Positions 43,684 to 52,840 of a stretch of DNA of 64,000 nucleotides are shown one piece after another (the first letter of the stretch is position 1; each line of letters opens with the position of its first letter). The notes beneath the pieces are model-generated. The model was not told the DNA's origin and ran no database searches. It worked only from the letters and a program-made list of their open reading frames with translations. The stretch is taken from assembly GCA_018433085.1 (NCBI GenBank), contig JAHDRW010000017.1, forward strand, positions 1 to 64,000, written 5' to 3'. This stretch comes from Deltaproteobacteria bacterium. GTDB taxonomy: Bacteria; Desulfobacterota; Desulfomonilia; UBA1062. Position numbers and translations under genes: made by a program.

Positions 43684-43773
43684 TCCGGCGAGGCGGAAGC
43701 GGCGATCCGGCTGTCATTCCTGACAGACCTTCCCCGCAGGAAATCCTCCGGCGGAAGGGGTCGGGCCTTTCTG

Positions 43774-44496
43774 CTACTGATATCCCACAAGCGGCAGCAG
43801 GAGGATGGCTGCCAGGTTCTGAAGGAAATGGATGACGACCGGGGCGACAAGGCTCTCCCGCCACAGGTAGATGACCGCCAGTACCGCCCCGGTCACCCCC
43901 ACGGTAATGACTCCTGCCGAGCCCTCGTACCCGTGACCCAGCGAGAAGATGAAGGAAGATGCGACGATGGCCGTCGCCCTGCCCATCCGCAGGCTCATGA
44001 GCCTCAGCAGCAGGTAGCCGCGGAAGATGGTCTCCTCCGCTATGGCGACCACCACGACCAGCACGAAGGCGAGCCCCATCTGGAATGGGTCGTCCGGGGT
44101 CAGGAAAGATGGCTGCGGATCCGCCGGGACGGAAAAGCCGATTTCCTGCAGAATGCTTCCCAGAAGCCCGGTAAAATAGAACACCACCGGAAAGAGGAGA
44201 ATGCCCACAAGGGCTTCACGCCCGCTTTTTTCGGGCCTCCACCCGATGCTGCTGTAATGTTCGCGGTTTTTCCAGAGGAAGAAGAAGATCAGCGCCACCA
44301 GGGCCGTGTCCCGCAGGATGGTGTCCACGGCCGTGAGCACGAACGTGACCGTCACCTGCCTGATGGCGAACAGACTCAGAATCATCGAGGGCACGATCAG
44401 GGAGAGATATACCAGCACTTCAAGGAGCTGGGCCTTCGAGCTCGGCCGATGGGGCTGTGTGCTCAAGGGAAAGGGTTCGTGGGTTTCCTGATTCAT
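43774..44496 (-). CDS. CPBP-family intramembrane metalloprotease (Abi/Rce1-like)
   Basis: The 240-residue membrane protein has about six hydrophobic segments. It carries the family's metal site EETIFRGYLLLRL (motif EExxxR), FSLGHGYEG (conserved His) and HFLQNLAAI (H-x-x-x-N). These proteases cut within membranes; Rce1 trims prenylated proteins in eukaryotes, while bacterial roles include peptide maturation and immunity to bacteriocins. Start at ATG 44496 after GGGGAG. It stands alone, convergent with the lipase-chaperone-like gene. Confidence 0.87.
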   Translation of the reverse strand: MNQETHEPFPLSTQPHRPSSKAQLLEVLVYLSLIVPSMILSLFAIRQVTVTFVLTAVDTILRDTALVALIFFFLWKNREHYSSIGWRPEKSGREALVGILLFPVVFYFTGLLGSILQEIGFSVPADPQPSFLTPDDPFQMGLAFVLVVVVAIAEETIFRGYLLLRLMSLRMGRATAIVASSFIFSLGHGYEGSAGVITVGVTGAVLAVIYLWRESLVAPVVIHFLQNLAAILLLPLVGYQ

Positions 44497-44846
44497 CTCC
44501 TTCTCCCCTCATGCATGAGAAAGCTGCACCGGCTGACCGTTCACGATGGCGAGCAGCCGCGCTCACAGCGGTGCCAGGCAGGTGGTGATATGAGGCTTAT
44601 AATAGGTCTTCCCGGAGTAGTATCAACAGATTCGAAGATTTGCATGGGAGTGCTGACGCGGGATAAAAGGCACGGCGCAGGCGGCATACTCGCGGTACAG
44701 AGGTATTTGCCGGGCCTGGTCCGTACTCTTCCCCCGCTGAAGATCCCTGCAGCGGCCCTGGGCGGTATGGCAGCCGGGGCGCTTGCCCTGGGGGCGCTGG
44801 CCGTGGGTACGAGGTCTCAACGCCTTGTCCCGCGGCAGACGACCCT
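44497..44846. other. Intergenic region, no gene recognised
   Basis: 350 bp between the CPBP start and the acyl-CoA ligase stop. A plus-strand frame of 99 codons (44592-44889) has one hydrophobic stretch but no coding bias, and its end runs antisense into the ligase gene. I do not count it as a gene. Confidence 0.35.
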
Positions 44847-46322
44847 TCAGGATGACCCTTCCAGATACCTCCCGTACCATGACAGGTGAGCGAGAATGGA
44901 TACCGCCTCTTCCGGCGTCGAAAGGTAGACCACCCGGCCGTTCGATGTGTCGGCAAGCCTGAGGCCGCCTTCGTTGAGTCCCACGACCACAATGGGTTTG
45001 CCCGTTTCCTTCTGCAGGGCCGCGACGCCCGAGATGATGCGTTCCTCGTTCTGCACCTGGTCCTTGAGCACGGCAAGCTTCAGCTCCCTGCTGTAGAGCT
45101 TGCTGCCGAGCTGCACCTGGGCGGCGATGAAGTCCTCCACGTAGCGAGACCTGCCAACGATGCCCAGGGCGATCACCGAATCCACTTCATCCCACCGGGC
45201 AAGGGCCTCGATTACCTGCAGATAGAGCGCGGCATCGTTTTCCCCCACCACATCGACGGGGTTCCTGCGGTTCCAGTACTTGGGCAGACAGGCATCGAGC
45301 TCCCTGATCACGGACTCCGGCAGCAAAGGCAGCTCGAGACCGGAATCTTCGCACTCGTCGGCCGCGATAATGCCCCAGCCGCCTCCCATGGTCATGATCC
45401 CCACCCGGTTCGACCGGGGAATGGGCAGGTGGGCCGCTGCGGCCGAAACATTGATGAGATCGGTAGGGGTCATGACCTGGATGATCCCCGACTGTCTGAA
45501 CATGGCACTGTAGGTGGCGAACGAGCCGGCCATGGAGCCGGTATGGGACTGCGCGGCCTTTGAGCCCGACTGGGACCGGCCTGCCTTGAGAGCGACTACG
45601 GGCTTTCCCCTGGTCACGGTCCTGGCAACCTCGCCGAATTTCCGGCCGTCGTCGATCCCCTCGATGTACATGGAGATGACCTTTACCTCGTCGCGGGAGC
45701 CGAGATACTGCATGAGATCACATGCCTTGAGCATGGTTTCATTGCCCGTGCCCGCATACATGGCAAGGCCGATCTCTTTGTGCGCGATCCACTTGATGAG
45801 CTGCAGCCCGAGGTTGCCGCTCTGAGAAATGACGGCCAGGCCGCCCGGGCCCGGCGCGGTGGGCGCGGGCAGGCACTCGAAGCAGTGGTGCGCCGAGGCG
45901 ATTCCCATGGTGTTGGGTCCGATGAAGAGGACGCCGCCTTCCCGCGCAGCGGCCAGGATTTCCTGCTCCAGCCCGATACCCTCACCGCCTGCCTCCCGGA
46001 ATCCCGAGGAGATGATGACGGCGGCCTGTATCCCCTTTGCGGCGCAGTCTTTGATGCCGCCGGGGATGAGCGGTGCGGGGATAGTGAACACGGCCAGATC
46101 GACCGGCTCCGGAATGTCCTTCAAGCTTGGGTACGATTTCAGCCCGAGGATCGTGTCCTTTTTCGGGTTCACGGGAAACACCCGGCCGCCGTATCTCCAG
46201 CCGAGGATCGAGGTGAGCACGAGATTGCCCCATTTGGCGGGCACGTCCGACGCCCCCACCACTGCCACGGATTTCGGGAAAAACATCTTATCGAGCCTGG
46301 TGTCGTAACCCTGAGCGGTCAT
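44847..46322 (-). CDS. ADP-forming acyl-CoA ligase (acetyl-CoA synthetase type) alpha subunit
   Basis: The 491-residue protein starts at ATG 46322 after GGAGGG. It has the CoA-binding Rossmann domain (MFFPKSVAVVGASDVPAKWG) and two succinyl-CoA-ligase-like flavodoxin domains. The phospho-His segment is RSQSGSKAAQSHTGSMAGS (catalytic His). This is the alpha subunit of NDP-forming acyl-CoA ligases, which make ATP from acyl-CoA and thereby finish fermentative or syntrophic oxidation. The beta (ATP-grasp) subunit is not fused and not adjacent, so it must be encoded elsewhere. Confidence 0.9.
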   Translation of the reverse strand: MTAQGYDTRLDKMFFPKSVAVVGASDVPAKWGNLVLTSILGWRYGGRVFPVNPKKDTILGLKSYPSLKDIPEPVDLAVFTIPAPLIPGGIKDCAAKGIQAAVIISSGFREAGGEGIGLEQEILAAAREGGVLFIGPNTMGIASAHHCFECLPAPTAPGPGGLAVISQSGNLGLQLIKWIAHKEIGLAMYAGTGNETMLKACDLMQYLGSRDEVKVISMYIEGIDDGRKFGEVARTVTRGKPVVALKAGRSQSGSKAAQSHTGSMAGSFATYSAMFRQSGIIQVMTPTDLINVSAAAAHLPIPRSNRVGIMTMGGGWGIIAADECEDSGLELPLLPESVIRELDACLPKYWNRRNPVDVVGENDAALYLQVIEALARWDEVDSVIALGIVGRSRYVEDFIAAQVQLGSKLYSRELKLAVLKDQVQNEERIISGVAALQKETGKPIVVVGLNEGGLRLADTSNGRVVYLSTPEEAVSILAHLSWYGRYLEGSS

Positions 46323-46953
46323 CTTTCGAGCCCTCCTTAACGGGTTTGATGCTGACATAATTCCCAATGATAGCATACATCCCGAGATCGTGGATAAACA
46401 ACAGGGAAATGCAGGCGGATCACATCCTTCAACTCCCCGGCCATGGCCCCCGCTCATCGTGCCTGGGAAAGAGCCGGCATTCTCCCTGCGGACTTGCGCG
46501 AACCTCTCCGTGTGGAACAGGCAGGGGCTGCGTATGCGCATGGCCGGAACGCCCCGGCCTGCCTTGAGACACGGCAGGGAGGGGGATATTATGAGCTACA
46601 AGTTCCCCGGAGGAGGCCTGTGACATGAAACCCATAGGACCGTCCGCCTTTTTCCCCCGGTCCCGGGCATCCCCCCGCATCCGGTTTAATGGCGCGATTT
46701 TCCCCCCCCTGTCATCCTGCCTGGAAAAATCCATGTCGTGCCGACCGTACTCGATCTGCCGGATGTGGTGCAGTTTCCCCGGATGGATACCCAACAGACG
46801 GAAGAGGCCTTATTTGCGGCGACGGCCTTTCTCAGATGATGCGTAGCCGCACACCGCTTCTCAGGAATATACAGGCCGGGCATGGGGTCGACTGACGGAC
46901 CCCGCCCGAGAGAAAATGCCGGTCACCCCGGTAAGGCTTAGGGAATCCCCTTT
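46323..46953. other. Long intergenic region, no gene recognised
   Basis: 631 bp between divergent genes. Several short open frames occur on both strands but none has a good ribosome site or recognisable product. It should contain the promoters of the acyl-CoA ligase and the AEC carrier; I could not pick them with confidence. Confidence 0.35.
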
Positions 46954-47874
46954 ATGGATGTGTTCAACACCCTTGCACCGGTCTTCTTCATCATCGCCCT
47001 GGGGGCGTTCCTGAGGTGGACCGGCTTCATGTCTGCGCGGATGACCGAGTGGTCCAGCGGGCTTACCTACTGGGTGGCCCTGCCCGCACTGCTGTTTTTC
47101 GAGACCGCGGACGTGCAGTTCGGTTTCCGGCCGTATGCCGGGGTGTTCTTGGTGCTGTTCGGCGGTCTGGCGGTAACCGTCTCTGCAGGATATCTGGCCG
47201 CATGGCTGCTGCGGTTGCCCGAGTCGAAGACGGGCGCCCTGGTGCAGGCGGCGTTCCGCGGGAATCTGGCCTTTGTCGGGATACCGGTTGTCGTCTACGG
47301 CCTGGGTGAGGGGAACAGCCCGGTCGTCAAGCTGGCGGTGCTGGTGGTGGCCGCTATGCTTCCCATCAACAATGCCGTTGCCATCCTCGTGCTGATCGAC
47401 GGCAGGCACCGGTTCAATGTACGGGCCGTGTGGATGGTGCTGGAGAGGATCGTCTCCAACCCGCTGATCCTGGCCTGCCTGGCCGGGCTTGCGGTAGCGG
47501 GCCTGGGCTGGCAGCTCCCCCTTGCTGCATCGCGCACTCTCCAACCCCTGGGCAACATGGCCCTGCCGCTGGCCCTGATCAATATCGGCAGCACCCTGAG
47601 TCTTCGAGTGGTGAGGGGAAGTCTGCCCCCCATCCTGACGGCGAGCATCATCAAGGTCGTCCTGGGGCCGCTTGCCGGTTACGGCCTTGCGAGGCTCATG
47701 GGACTGGGCGGTGACGAGCTCCGGGTGGCCCTTATCATGCTGGCCTGCCCGACGGCGTCCTCCAGCTTCGTCATGGCAGCCCAGATGGGGCGGGATGCCT
47801 TTCTCGCCGCAGGGGCCGTTGTACTGAGCACCCTTCTGTCGTTCATCTCCCTGTTCGTGATCCTCTGGCTATGA
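46954..47874 (+). CDS. AEC-family (auxin efflux carrier-like) transporter
   Basis: The 306-residue protein consists of about ten hydrophobic helices in two inverted halves, with the family motif FRGNLAFVGIPVVVYGLG in the middle and ACPTASSSFVMAAQMG near the end, both with helix-breaking residues. Bacterial AEC carriers move small dicarboxylates or similar acids (malate, malonate). It is alone on this strand and its 3' end overlaps the next convergent gene by 6 nt. Confidence 0.88.
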   Translation: MDVFNTLAPVFFIIALGAFLRWTGFMSARMTEWSSGLTYWVALPALLFFETADVQFGFRPYAGVFLVLFGGLAVTVSAGYLAAWLLRLPESKTGALVQAAFRGNLAFVGIPVVVYGLGEGNSPVVKLAVLVVAAMLPINNAVAILVLIDGRHRFNVRAVWMVLERIVSNPLILACLAGLAVAGLGWQLPLAASRTLQPLGNMALPLALINIGSTLSLRVVRGSLPPILTASIIKVVLGPLAGYGLARLMGLGGDELRVALIMLACPTASSSFVMAAQMGRDAFLAAGAVVLSTLLSFISLFVILWL

Positions 47875-48678
47875 CGGGCTCGCCTCCGGACGGACCTGTA
47901 TCCGAACCGACGCTGCCTCCCGGCGGCTTTTCACGAGAGGTCCCAGGGCCGTCTCGATTGCCCGGCGGTTGCGGAGTTCGCCCTTGAGCAGCCGTTCAGC
48001 CGGGATCTCCACACTCCGGCGGACGCCGATTTTCTGAAGTATCTCTATGCCGGCTGCATGGGAGTAGAGTCTCCTGTCAGTCATGTCACGGACATGGATC
48101 AGGATGCTCAGCGCGGGCACCTTGCCGTAACCCGAACCGGTCAGCAGCTCCAGGGCGGCCCTGCACGAGGTGTTGACCTTCTGGGCTGCCCCGCACCACC
48201 GGGCCGTGCCCGCGGTATAGTCCGCCTGCACCACGATGATCTCGGGGTACAAGACCGCATCGGCGTGATACGCAGCTCGGAGCTCCCGAGAGAACTGCTC
48301 CCTGACAGAAAGATCATCGTGCCTTCCCGCGGGCCTGTCCTGCGGGGCTGTCCTGCAGACATATGCGCGTGAAAGCGCCTGCCGCACCTGCCGCGACGAC
48401 ACCACGGCATATCCGGAACCGGCCAGGACAGCGGTGATGAGCGCACCGAACCGGTCTTTCACGGCCTCTTCGTGGGGAAGGATGCCGGGTGAATGGAAGG
48501 CGAGCGGGCATAGCGCGATGGTGGACACGCACAGGCAGAACCGGTCCTCGGGGACGAAAAACGGGTTATAGGCTGCACACGCTGTTTCAACTATCACGAC
48601 GGCATCTCCCTCGCCAGCGCCTCCACGCCCGTCGATCAACCATATTTCACAGCAGGGCGCGAGGACATTCCGAGCCAT
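47869..48678 (-). CDS. Unknown protein, probably real
   Basis: The 269-residue frame from ATG 48678 contains a mid-part with consistent protein-like pattern: FCLCVSTIALCPLAFHSPG, then AVKDRFGALITAVLAGSGYAVVSS and AAYHADAVLYPEIIVVQADY, which reads as alternating strands and helices. No signal peptide or known motif is seen; the N-terminal residues may be mis-started (a downstream start would be possible). It overlaps the AEC carrier by 6 nt, tail to tail. I do not recognise a family. Confidence 0.5.
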   Translation of the reverse strand: MARNVLAPCCEIWLIDGRGGAGEGDAVVIVETACAAYNPFFVPEDRFCLCVSTIALCPLAFHSPGILPHEEAVKDRFGALITAVLAGSGYAVVSSRQVRQALSRAYVCRTAPQDRPAGRHDDLSVREQFSRELRAAYHADAVLYPEIIVVQADYTAGTARWCGAAQKVNTSCRAALELLTGSGYGKVPALSILIHVRDMTDRRLYSHAAGIEILQKIGVRRSVEIPAERLLKGELRNRRAIETALGPLVKSRREAASVRIQVRPEASPS

Positions 48679-48826
48679 TTTTTCACTTCGGTTGCCGCCA
48701 GATGAACGACACGGGGCTTCCCATGGCTGCAGCAAGCCTGCAACATCGTATTGGTGTATACATATATGGATGAATACCGGGTTTGTAAAGCCGTTCTTTT
48801 CCCATTCCGGTGACCGCGCGGCAGGG

Positions 48827-51070
48827 TCACTGCATGAAACGGACTCTGCCCAGCGCCATGCCGTCCTGCCCGTAGAGGTTGGCGGGGATTCCCTCTCCGC
48901 CTGCGGGGAACACCGCGCCCAGGAATCTCCACAGGGCCGTCCACCCCTTCATCTCCTGGCCTCCGGGGTCAGGCCCGGCATCGATGCAGTAGTTGAGATA
49001 ATCCGCAGGATGAACGGGCTCGCCCGATGCGTTCCGCAGGGTGAGGGAAAGGCCGTAGGGCGCGAGCCTCTCGTGGATCGCCTGGATCATCCGGAGGGTA
49101 TGGAGGTCCATTGCGATGCGATAGAGTCCGGTCGTATCACTGCGGTCCAGCGGTGTGCCCTCCGAGAGGCAGAAGGGGTCCCGGGCGGGGCAGAGATATA
49201 CGGCCTTGACTCCCTGGAGCCAGGGTGTGCGGGAGGGATCGTAATCGATTCTCAGTCCGGAAAAGTTCAGGTAAAAGTCCGGTCCCAGAGAGGGGGCGAT
49301 GGTGAGTCCTGTCTCGCAGAGGGCATAGATGTCCGCGGCCGTCGCATAGAGGGATACGACGGGATTGCCGGGCGGCAGCCGGGAGGTGCCGGGGAAAGGC
49401 CCCAGCGGCAGGGCGTTGTATACGTCGGAGAAGGTGATGATCCCCAGGCGGCCGGGGAACAGGTCACCCCTGATGGCCCCGCTTGCCGCGATTCCCACGT
49501 CGCAGGGTCTCCCGACGTCGCGGGATGCGCGGGTCGCTGCCCAACGGAACGCATCGGCGATGAGGTTTCCGATGCCGGTCTCTTTCAGGGGGGCCCTTGC
49601 CAGGGGGATATCGGTGCTCGACACGGGGGTCTCGATGCCGACGCCCAGCCGCGAGATCAGCCTGTTCATGGATGCATGGTGTTCCTCCACCAGGGCCTGG
49701 ATGTGCGGGTCGCCCTGCACTGTGTCGTTGATGGGGATGAGGGTGAAATCATAGTCCACGATGCGGCCGAGAGACTCGTCATAGGTGATGTCGAGCCTGC
49801 TGAGCCACTTGCCGTATTCTCCCGGAGAAAAGACCAGGGTATTGGAGGGGCCTTTGACAAAGGCCTCCTGGGTCGTGGTGTGGTAATGACCCGAGGCGAT
49901 GACGTCGATACCCGCCACGGTCCCGGCCAGGCGTGCATCGTCGCCCCTTCCATCCGTCCGGATTCCGCCGTGGGAAAGGGCGATGACCAGGTCTGCGCTG
50001 TCATCGTTCCGCAAGTCATCGACGCAGCCCTGGATAAAATCCTGATCGTGGTCAAAGGTGACCGGTGGTGCCGCCCGGGCCCTGTTATCGGCGTCCGGGC
50101 CCATCAGCCCGATAAAGCCGATGTTCAGCCCCCCGGAGAGCCTGAGCACGTGTTTGTCCACGATCACTCCATCACCCATGAGCGTCTGGACCCCGTCATC
50201 GGAGGTGTCCTCCTTGCCGTCGGTGAACGTGTTGGTCGCCAGGACCGGCACCGTGAATCCTTCTTCCCGCGCATTGGCCAGGAGCTGGGACAGCCCCTTG
50301 GGTGACCAGTCGAATTCGTGGTCGCCCAGTGTCACGGCATCGTAGCCCATGGCCTGGAAGAACTGCAGGGCAAGGGGATTGAATGCCGTGAGGTCGTAGG
50401 CCGTACCCATGAGAAAATCTCCGGAATCCACCAGTATCACCGGTACCCCCGCGGCCGCCTGCTCTTTCCTGACCCGGCCGACGGCCGCGGCCAGCCGGGC
50501 GAAACCGCCCAAGACCCCGTCTTTGTCCGTGGTGTCAAGAGGCGTGTAGTCCATGAAGGGACCGTACCCGGAGGCGTGGTGGTGCAGGTCTGAGGTCTGG
50601 AGCAGTGTGAGCCTCTTTTTCTTCCCGATCGATCTCACTTTGAGAGAGTCCGATCCCTGGAACCGGACATCGGTGGAGCCCGCAACGACACCCCGTATGG
50701 TCAGGTCCTCTTTCCCCGCGAACAGGTGCGCCTGCACCGCCTGGTTGTCGAATCTCACCGCCAGGTCCTGCACGCCGTCCCCGTCGTGGTCTCCGGGAGA
50801 GGAAGGTTCGATCTCCGCGGGGATCTCGTTCCCCCGGACGAGGAGACGCACCCGGCTCACATCGATCTTGTCCGCATCCGAGCTGTGGGGCGGCGGCAGC
50901 TCGATGAAGGCGGTGATGAACAGATCCGTGCTTCCGAGCCTCACAGCGCCGGGCCTGATCTCGACCGAGGCAGGTATGTCCGCAGGGCCGGCGGCCGGTA
51001 GGAAAGCCCCCGCAGCGGAGTCCGCGAACAGGCCCGCGAGCACCAGCGCAGCCAGAAGACGTTTCACCAT
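48827..51070 (-). CDS. Exported 5'-nucleotidase/metallophosphatase family protein
   Basis: The 747-residue protein starts at ATG 51070 after AAAGGG. It has a signal peptide (RLLAALVLAGLFADSAAGA), an N-terminal beta-sandwich with a calcium-like DHDGDGVQD segment, the dimetal phosphatase core (TLLQTSDLHHHASG; ILVDSGDFLMGT; TLGDHEFDW; ASGHYHTTTQ) and the 5'-nucleotidase C-domain (ETGIGNLIADAFRWA; SGAIRGDLFPGRLG; VVSLYATAADIYAL). Substrates in the family are nucleotides, UDP-sugars or cyclic phosphates in the periplasm. In TSDLHHH the usual DxH ligand pair is present. It stands alone, with a long upstream region. Confidence 0.9.
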   Translation of the reverse strand: MVKRLLAALVLAGLFADSAAGAFLPAAGPADIPASVEIRPGAVRLGSTDLFITAFIELPPPHSSDADKIDVSRVRLLVRGNEIPAEIEPSSPGDHDGDGVQDLAVRFDNQAVQAHLFAGKEDLTIRGVVAGSTDVRFQGSDSLKVRSIGKKKRLTLLQTSDLHHHASGYGPFMDYTPLDTTDKDGVLGGFARLAAAVGRVRKEQAAAGVPVILVDSGDFLMGTAYDLTAFNPLALQFFQAMGYDAVTLGDHEFDWSPKGLSQLLANAREEGFTVPVLATNTFTDGKEDTSDDGVQTLMGDGVIVDKHVLRLSGGLNIGFIGLMGPDADNRARAAPPVTFDHDQDFIQGCVDDLRNDDSADLVIALSHGGIRTDGRGDDARLAGTVAGIDVIASGHYHTTTQEAFVKGPSNTLVFSPGEYGKWLSRLDITYDESLGRIVDYDFTLIPINDTVQGDPHIQALVEEHHASMNRLISRLGVGIETPVSSTDIPLARAPLKETGIGNLIADAFRWAATRASRDVGRPCDVGIAASGAIRGDLFPGRLGIITFSDVYNALPLGPFPGTSRLPPGNPVVSLYATAADIYALCETGLTIAPSLGPDFYLNFSGLRIDYDPSRTPWLQGVKAVYLCPARDPFCLSEGTPLDRSDTTGLYRIAMDLHTLRMIQAIHERLAPYGLSLTLRNASGEPVHPADYLNYCIDAGPDPGGQEMKGWTALWRFLGAVFPAGGEGIPANLYGQDGMALGRVRFMQ

Positions 51071-51592
51071 GATCAGCCCTTTTCCGAAAACCGCAGGCAT
51101 GTGCCGGATCATACCCGATACGGCCTGATTGTCAATTTTCAAGATGAACCCTCACGAGCCCGCTCCAGGGGCTCCGATGCAGGAATTGTGTGCAAGCCTT
51201 TGGAATGATAGCAGCTATCTTCGGGCGGCAGGGGCAGGGATGACGCCCTCTTTGTGCAGGCCGGGCGATTGTCCGGCGGCTGCCTTGAAACCTCCTTCTG
51301 AGTCCGTTTCTTCAGGACTTTGAAGGTGGGGACGCATTTCCGTTCAAGCTCTTGGGCTTCAATAGGGTCCAGGGCTTGCCGTTGAAGATTCATACCATTG
51401 ATTCTCGATGGACAGGGGATCTTGTCTGCCGGCGGGCGCGATGGGGGGAGTAAAGCTCTTCGGGGCAGAGGGATGGGTCCGCCGGAATGCGTCTTCTGAA
51501 GACGAAAACCGTTGACTCCCGGTCGCCGGTATAGGTAAGCTTGTGAATAGACAGGAGGGGGACGCCGTGTCAGGAAGGATGAGAGGCAGAAG
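51071..51592. other. Long intergenic region with one doubtful small frame
   Basis: 522 bp between divergent genes. A minus-strand frame of 84 codons (51139-51393; begins MNLQRQALDPIEAQELE) has a somewhat protein-like N-terminal half but a weak ribosome site and a disordered C-terminus. I leave it unassigned. No promoter was identified with confidence. Confidence 0.3.
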
Positions 51593-52606
51593 ATGAAGGG
51601 CATGAAATGCCGCGGGGACTTGCGGTCCGGGAAGGCACGCCGGGGCGGGTGTGTGAAAACGGGCATCGGGGCGTGGATCACCGTATTTGCCGCGGCAATG
51701 GTCCTGATTGCACCTGCGGCGCATTCCCAGACTCGGGCGGTCTCGACTCCGGCAACGGCCGGTGCGCCCCTGCTGGATGCAAAGCTCTTTGTGGAAGACC
51801 TGCTGGTGAGCAAGGGACACAAGAGAACGCACATAAGATCGCTCATGCTCGATCCGCGGCTCACCATCGACGATGGGTTCATCATCAGGAATCTGTTCCA
51901 TTCCGCACCGAGTCCTTCCGCCAAGCAGCCGGAATACATGGAAGTGGACCCGAAGCTCATCAAAGGGGGGCCGCAGTTCGTGCAGGAGCACAAGGCCGCC
52001 TTTGCCCTGGCGGAGCAGCGCTTCGGCGCCTCTCCCGAGATCGTCACCGCCATCCTCATCATCGAGACGAAACTCGGCCAATACCCGATGAAATACGACG
52101 TGTTCCGCGCCTATGCAAGCCTCTGCACGGCGCTCGACGCCGAGCACCTCGACTCCGTGCTCGAGTCGCGTCAGGACGGTTCGATCCCCGTCACGGACGA
52201 AGAGGTGTATGCCAGGGCCCGGAAAAAGGGCTCCTGGGCGGTCAACGAGCTATCCTGCCTCATCGAGCTCGCCGCTCAGGTCGGGATCGATCCCATGACC
52301 GTCAGGGGATCCTTTGCCGGGGCCCTTGGTCCGGCCCAGTTCATCCCCTCGTCGTTCATCAAGTACGGAGTGGACGGCAACGGCGATGGAAGGCGAAACC
52401 CCTTCGATATGGACGACGCCATCGCCAGCATCGGCAACTACCTCAAGCTCAGCGGATGGAAGGAAGATGCCCCCCTCGCGAAGAAGAGACAGGCGGTCTG
52501 GGCGTACAACCACTACACGATCTATGTGAACACGGTCATGATGGTCTACGACAGGCTGAAAAGTCTGAAAGACCGGGAGGCCCTGCCGGAAGTCAGCCGG
52601 AATTAG
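51593..52606 (+). CDS. Lytic murein transglycosylase, MltB family
   Basis: The 337-residue exported protein has a basic N-terminus, a signal peptide (WITVFAAAMVLIAPAAHS) and the MltB-type (SLT_2) domain. The catalytic Glu lies in TAILIIETKLGQYPM, and GALGPAQFIPSSF followed by DGNGDGRRNPFDMDDAIASI is diagnostic. There is no lipobox, so it is probably soluble or anchored by its signal peptide. Such enzymes cut peptidoglycan to 1,6-anhydro-muropeptides. Its spacing to the AI-2E family gene (235 nt) suggests separate transcription. Confidence 0.9.
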   Translation: MKGMKCRGDLRSGKARRGGCVKTGIGAWITVFAAAMVLIAPAAHSQTRAVSTPATAGAPLLDAKLFVEDLLVSKGHKRTHIRSLMLDPRLTIDDGFIIRNLFHSAPSPSAKQPEYMEVDPKLIKGGPQFVQEHKAAFALAEQRFGASPEIVTAILIIETKLGQYPMKYDVFRAYASLCTALDAEHLDSVLESRQDGSIPVTDEEVYARARKKGSWAVNELSCLIELAAQVGIDPMTVRGSFAGALGPAQFIPSSFIKYGVDGNGDGRRNPFDMDDAIASIGNYLKLSGWKEDAPLAKKRQAVWAYNHYTIYVNTVMMVYDRLKSLKDREALPEVSRN

Positions 52607-52840
52607 CGGCGCCGGTTTTCCCGTCCGCCGCCGGCTCGTTCGAGCCCGGCTGTTTTAAGGGGTGATTCGACCGACGAACCGCATATCCTTAAAGGGCGAG
52701 GTAGTGAACCCTGAACGTTCTCCGGTGCCTGAACCGGCGTGGTTCTCTCCCGCACCCGGGACATCCGTGCGGAAGAAGAAGGCGATAATTTCAGTTGCAT
52801 GTCCTGAGTCTTATTCTTTAGAGAAGGAAGAGGAGGTAAG

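Noticed and set aside
44592-44889. 99-codon plus-strand frame with a hydrophobic stretch
   Set aside because: No conserved pattern, weak ribosome site, end antisense to the acyl-CoA ligase gene.
51139-51393. 84-codon minus-strand frame
   Set aside because: Weak ribosome site and disordered C-terminus; not enough to call a gene.
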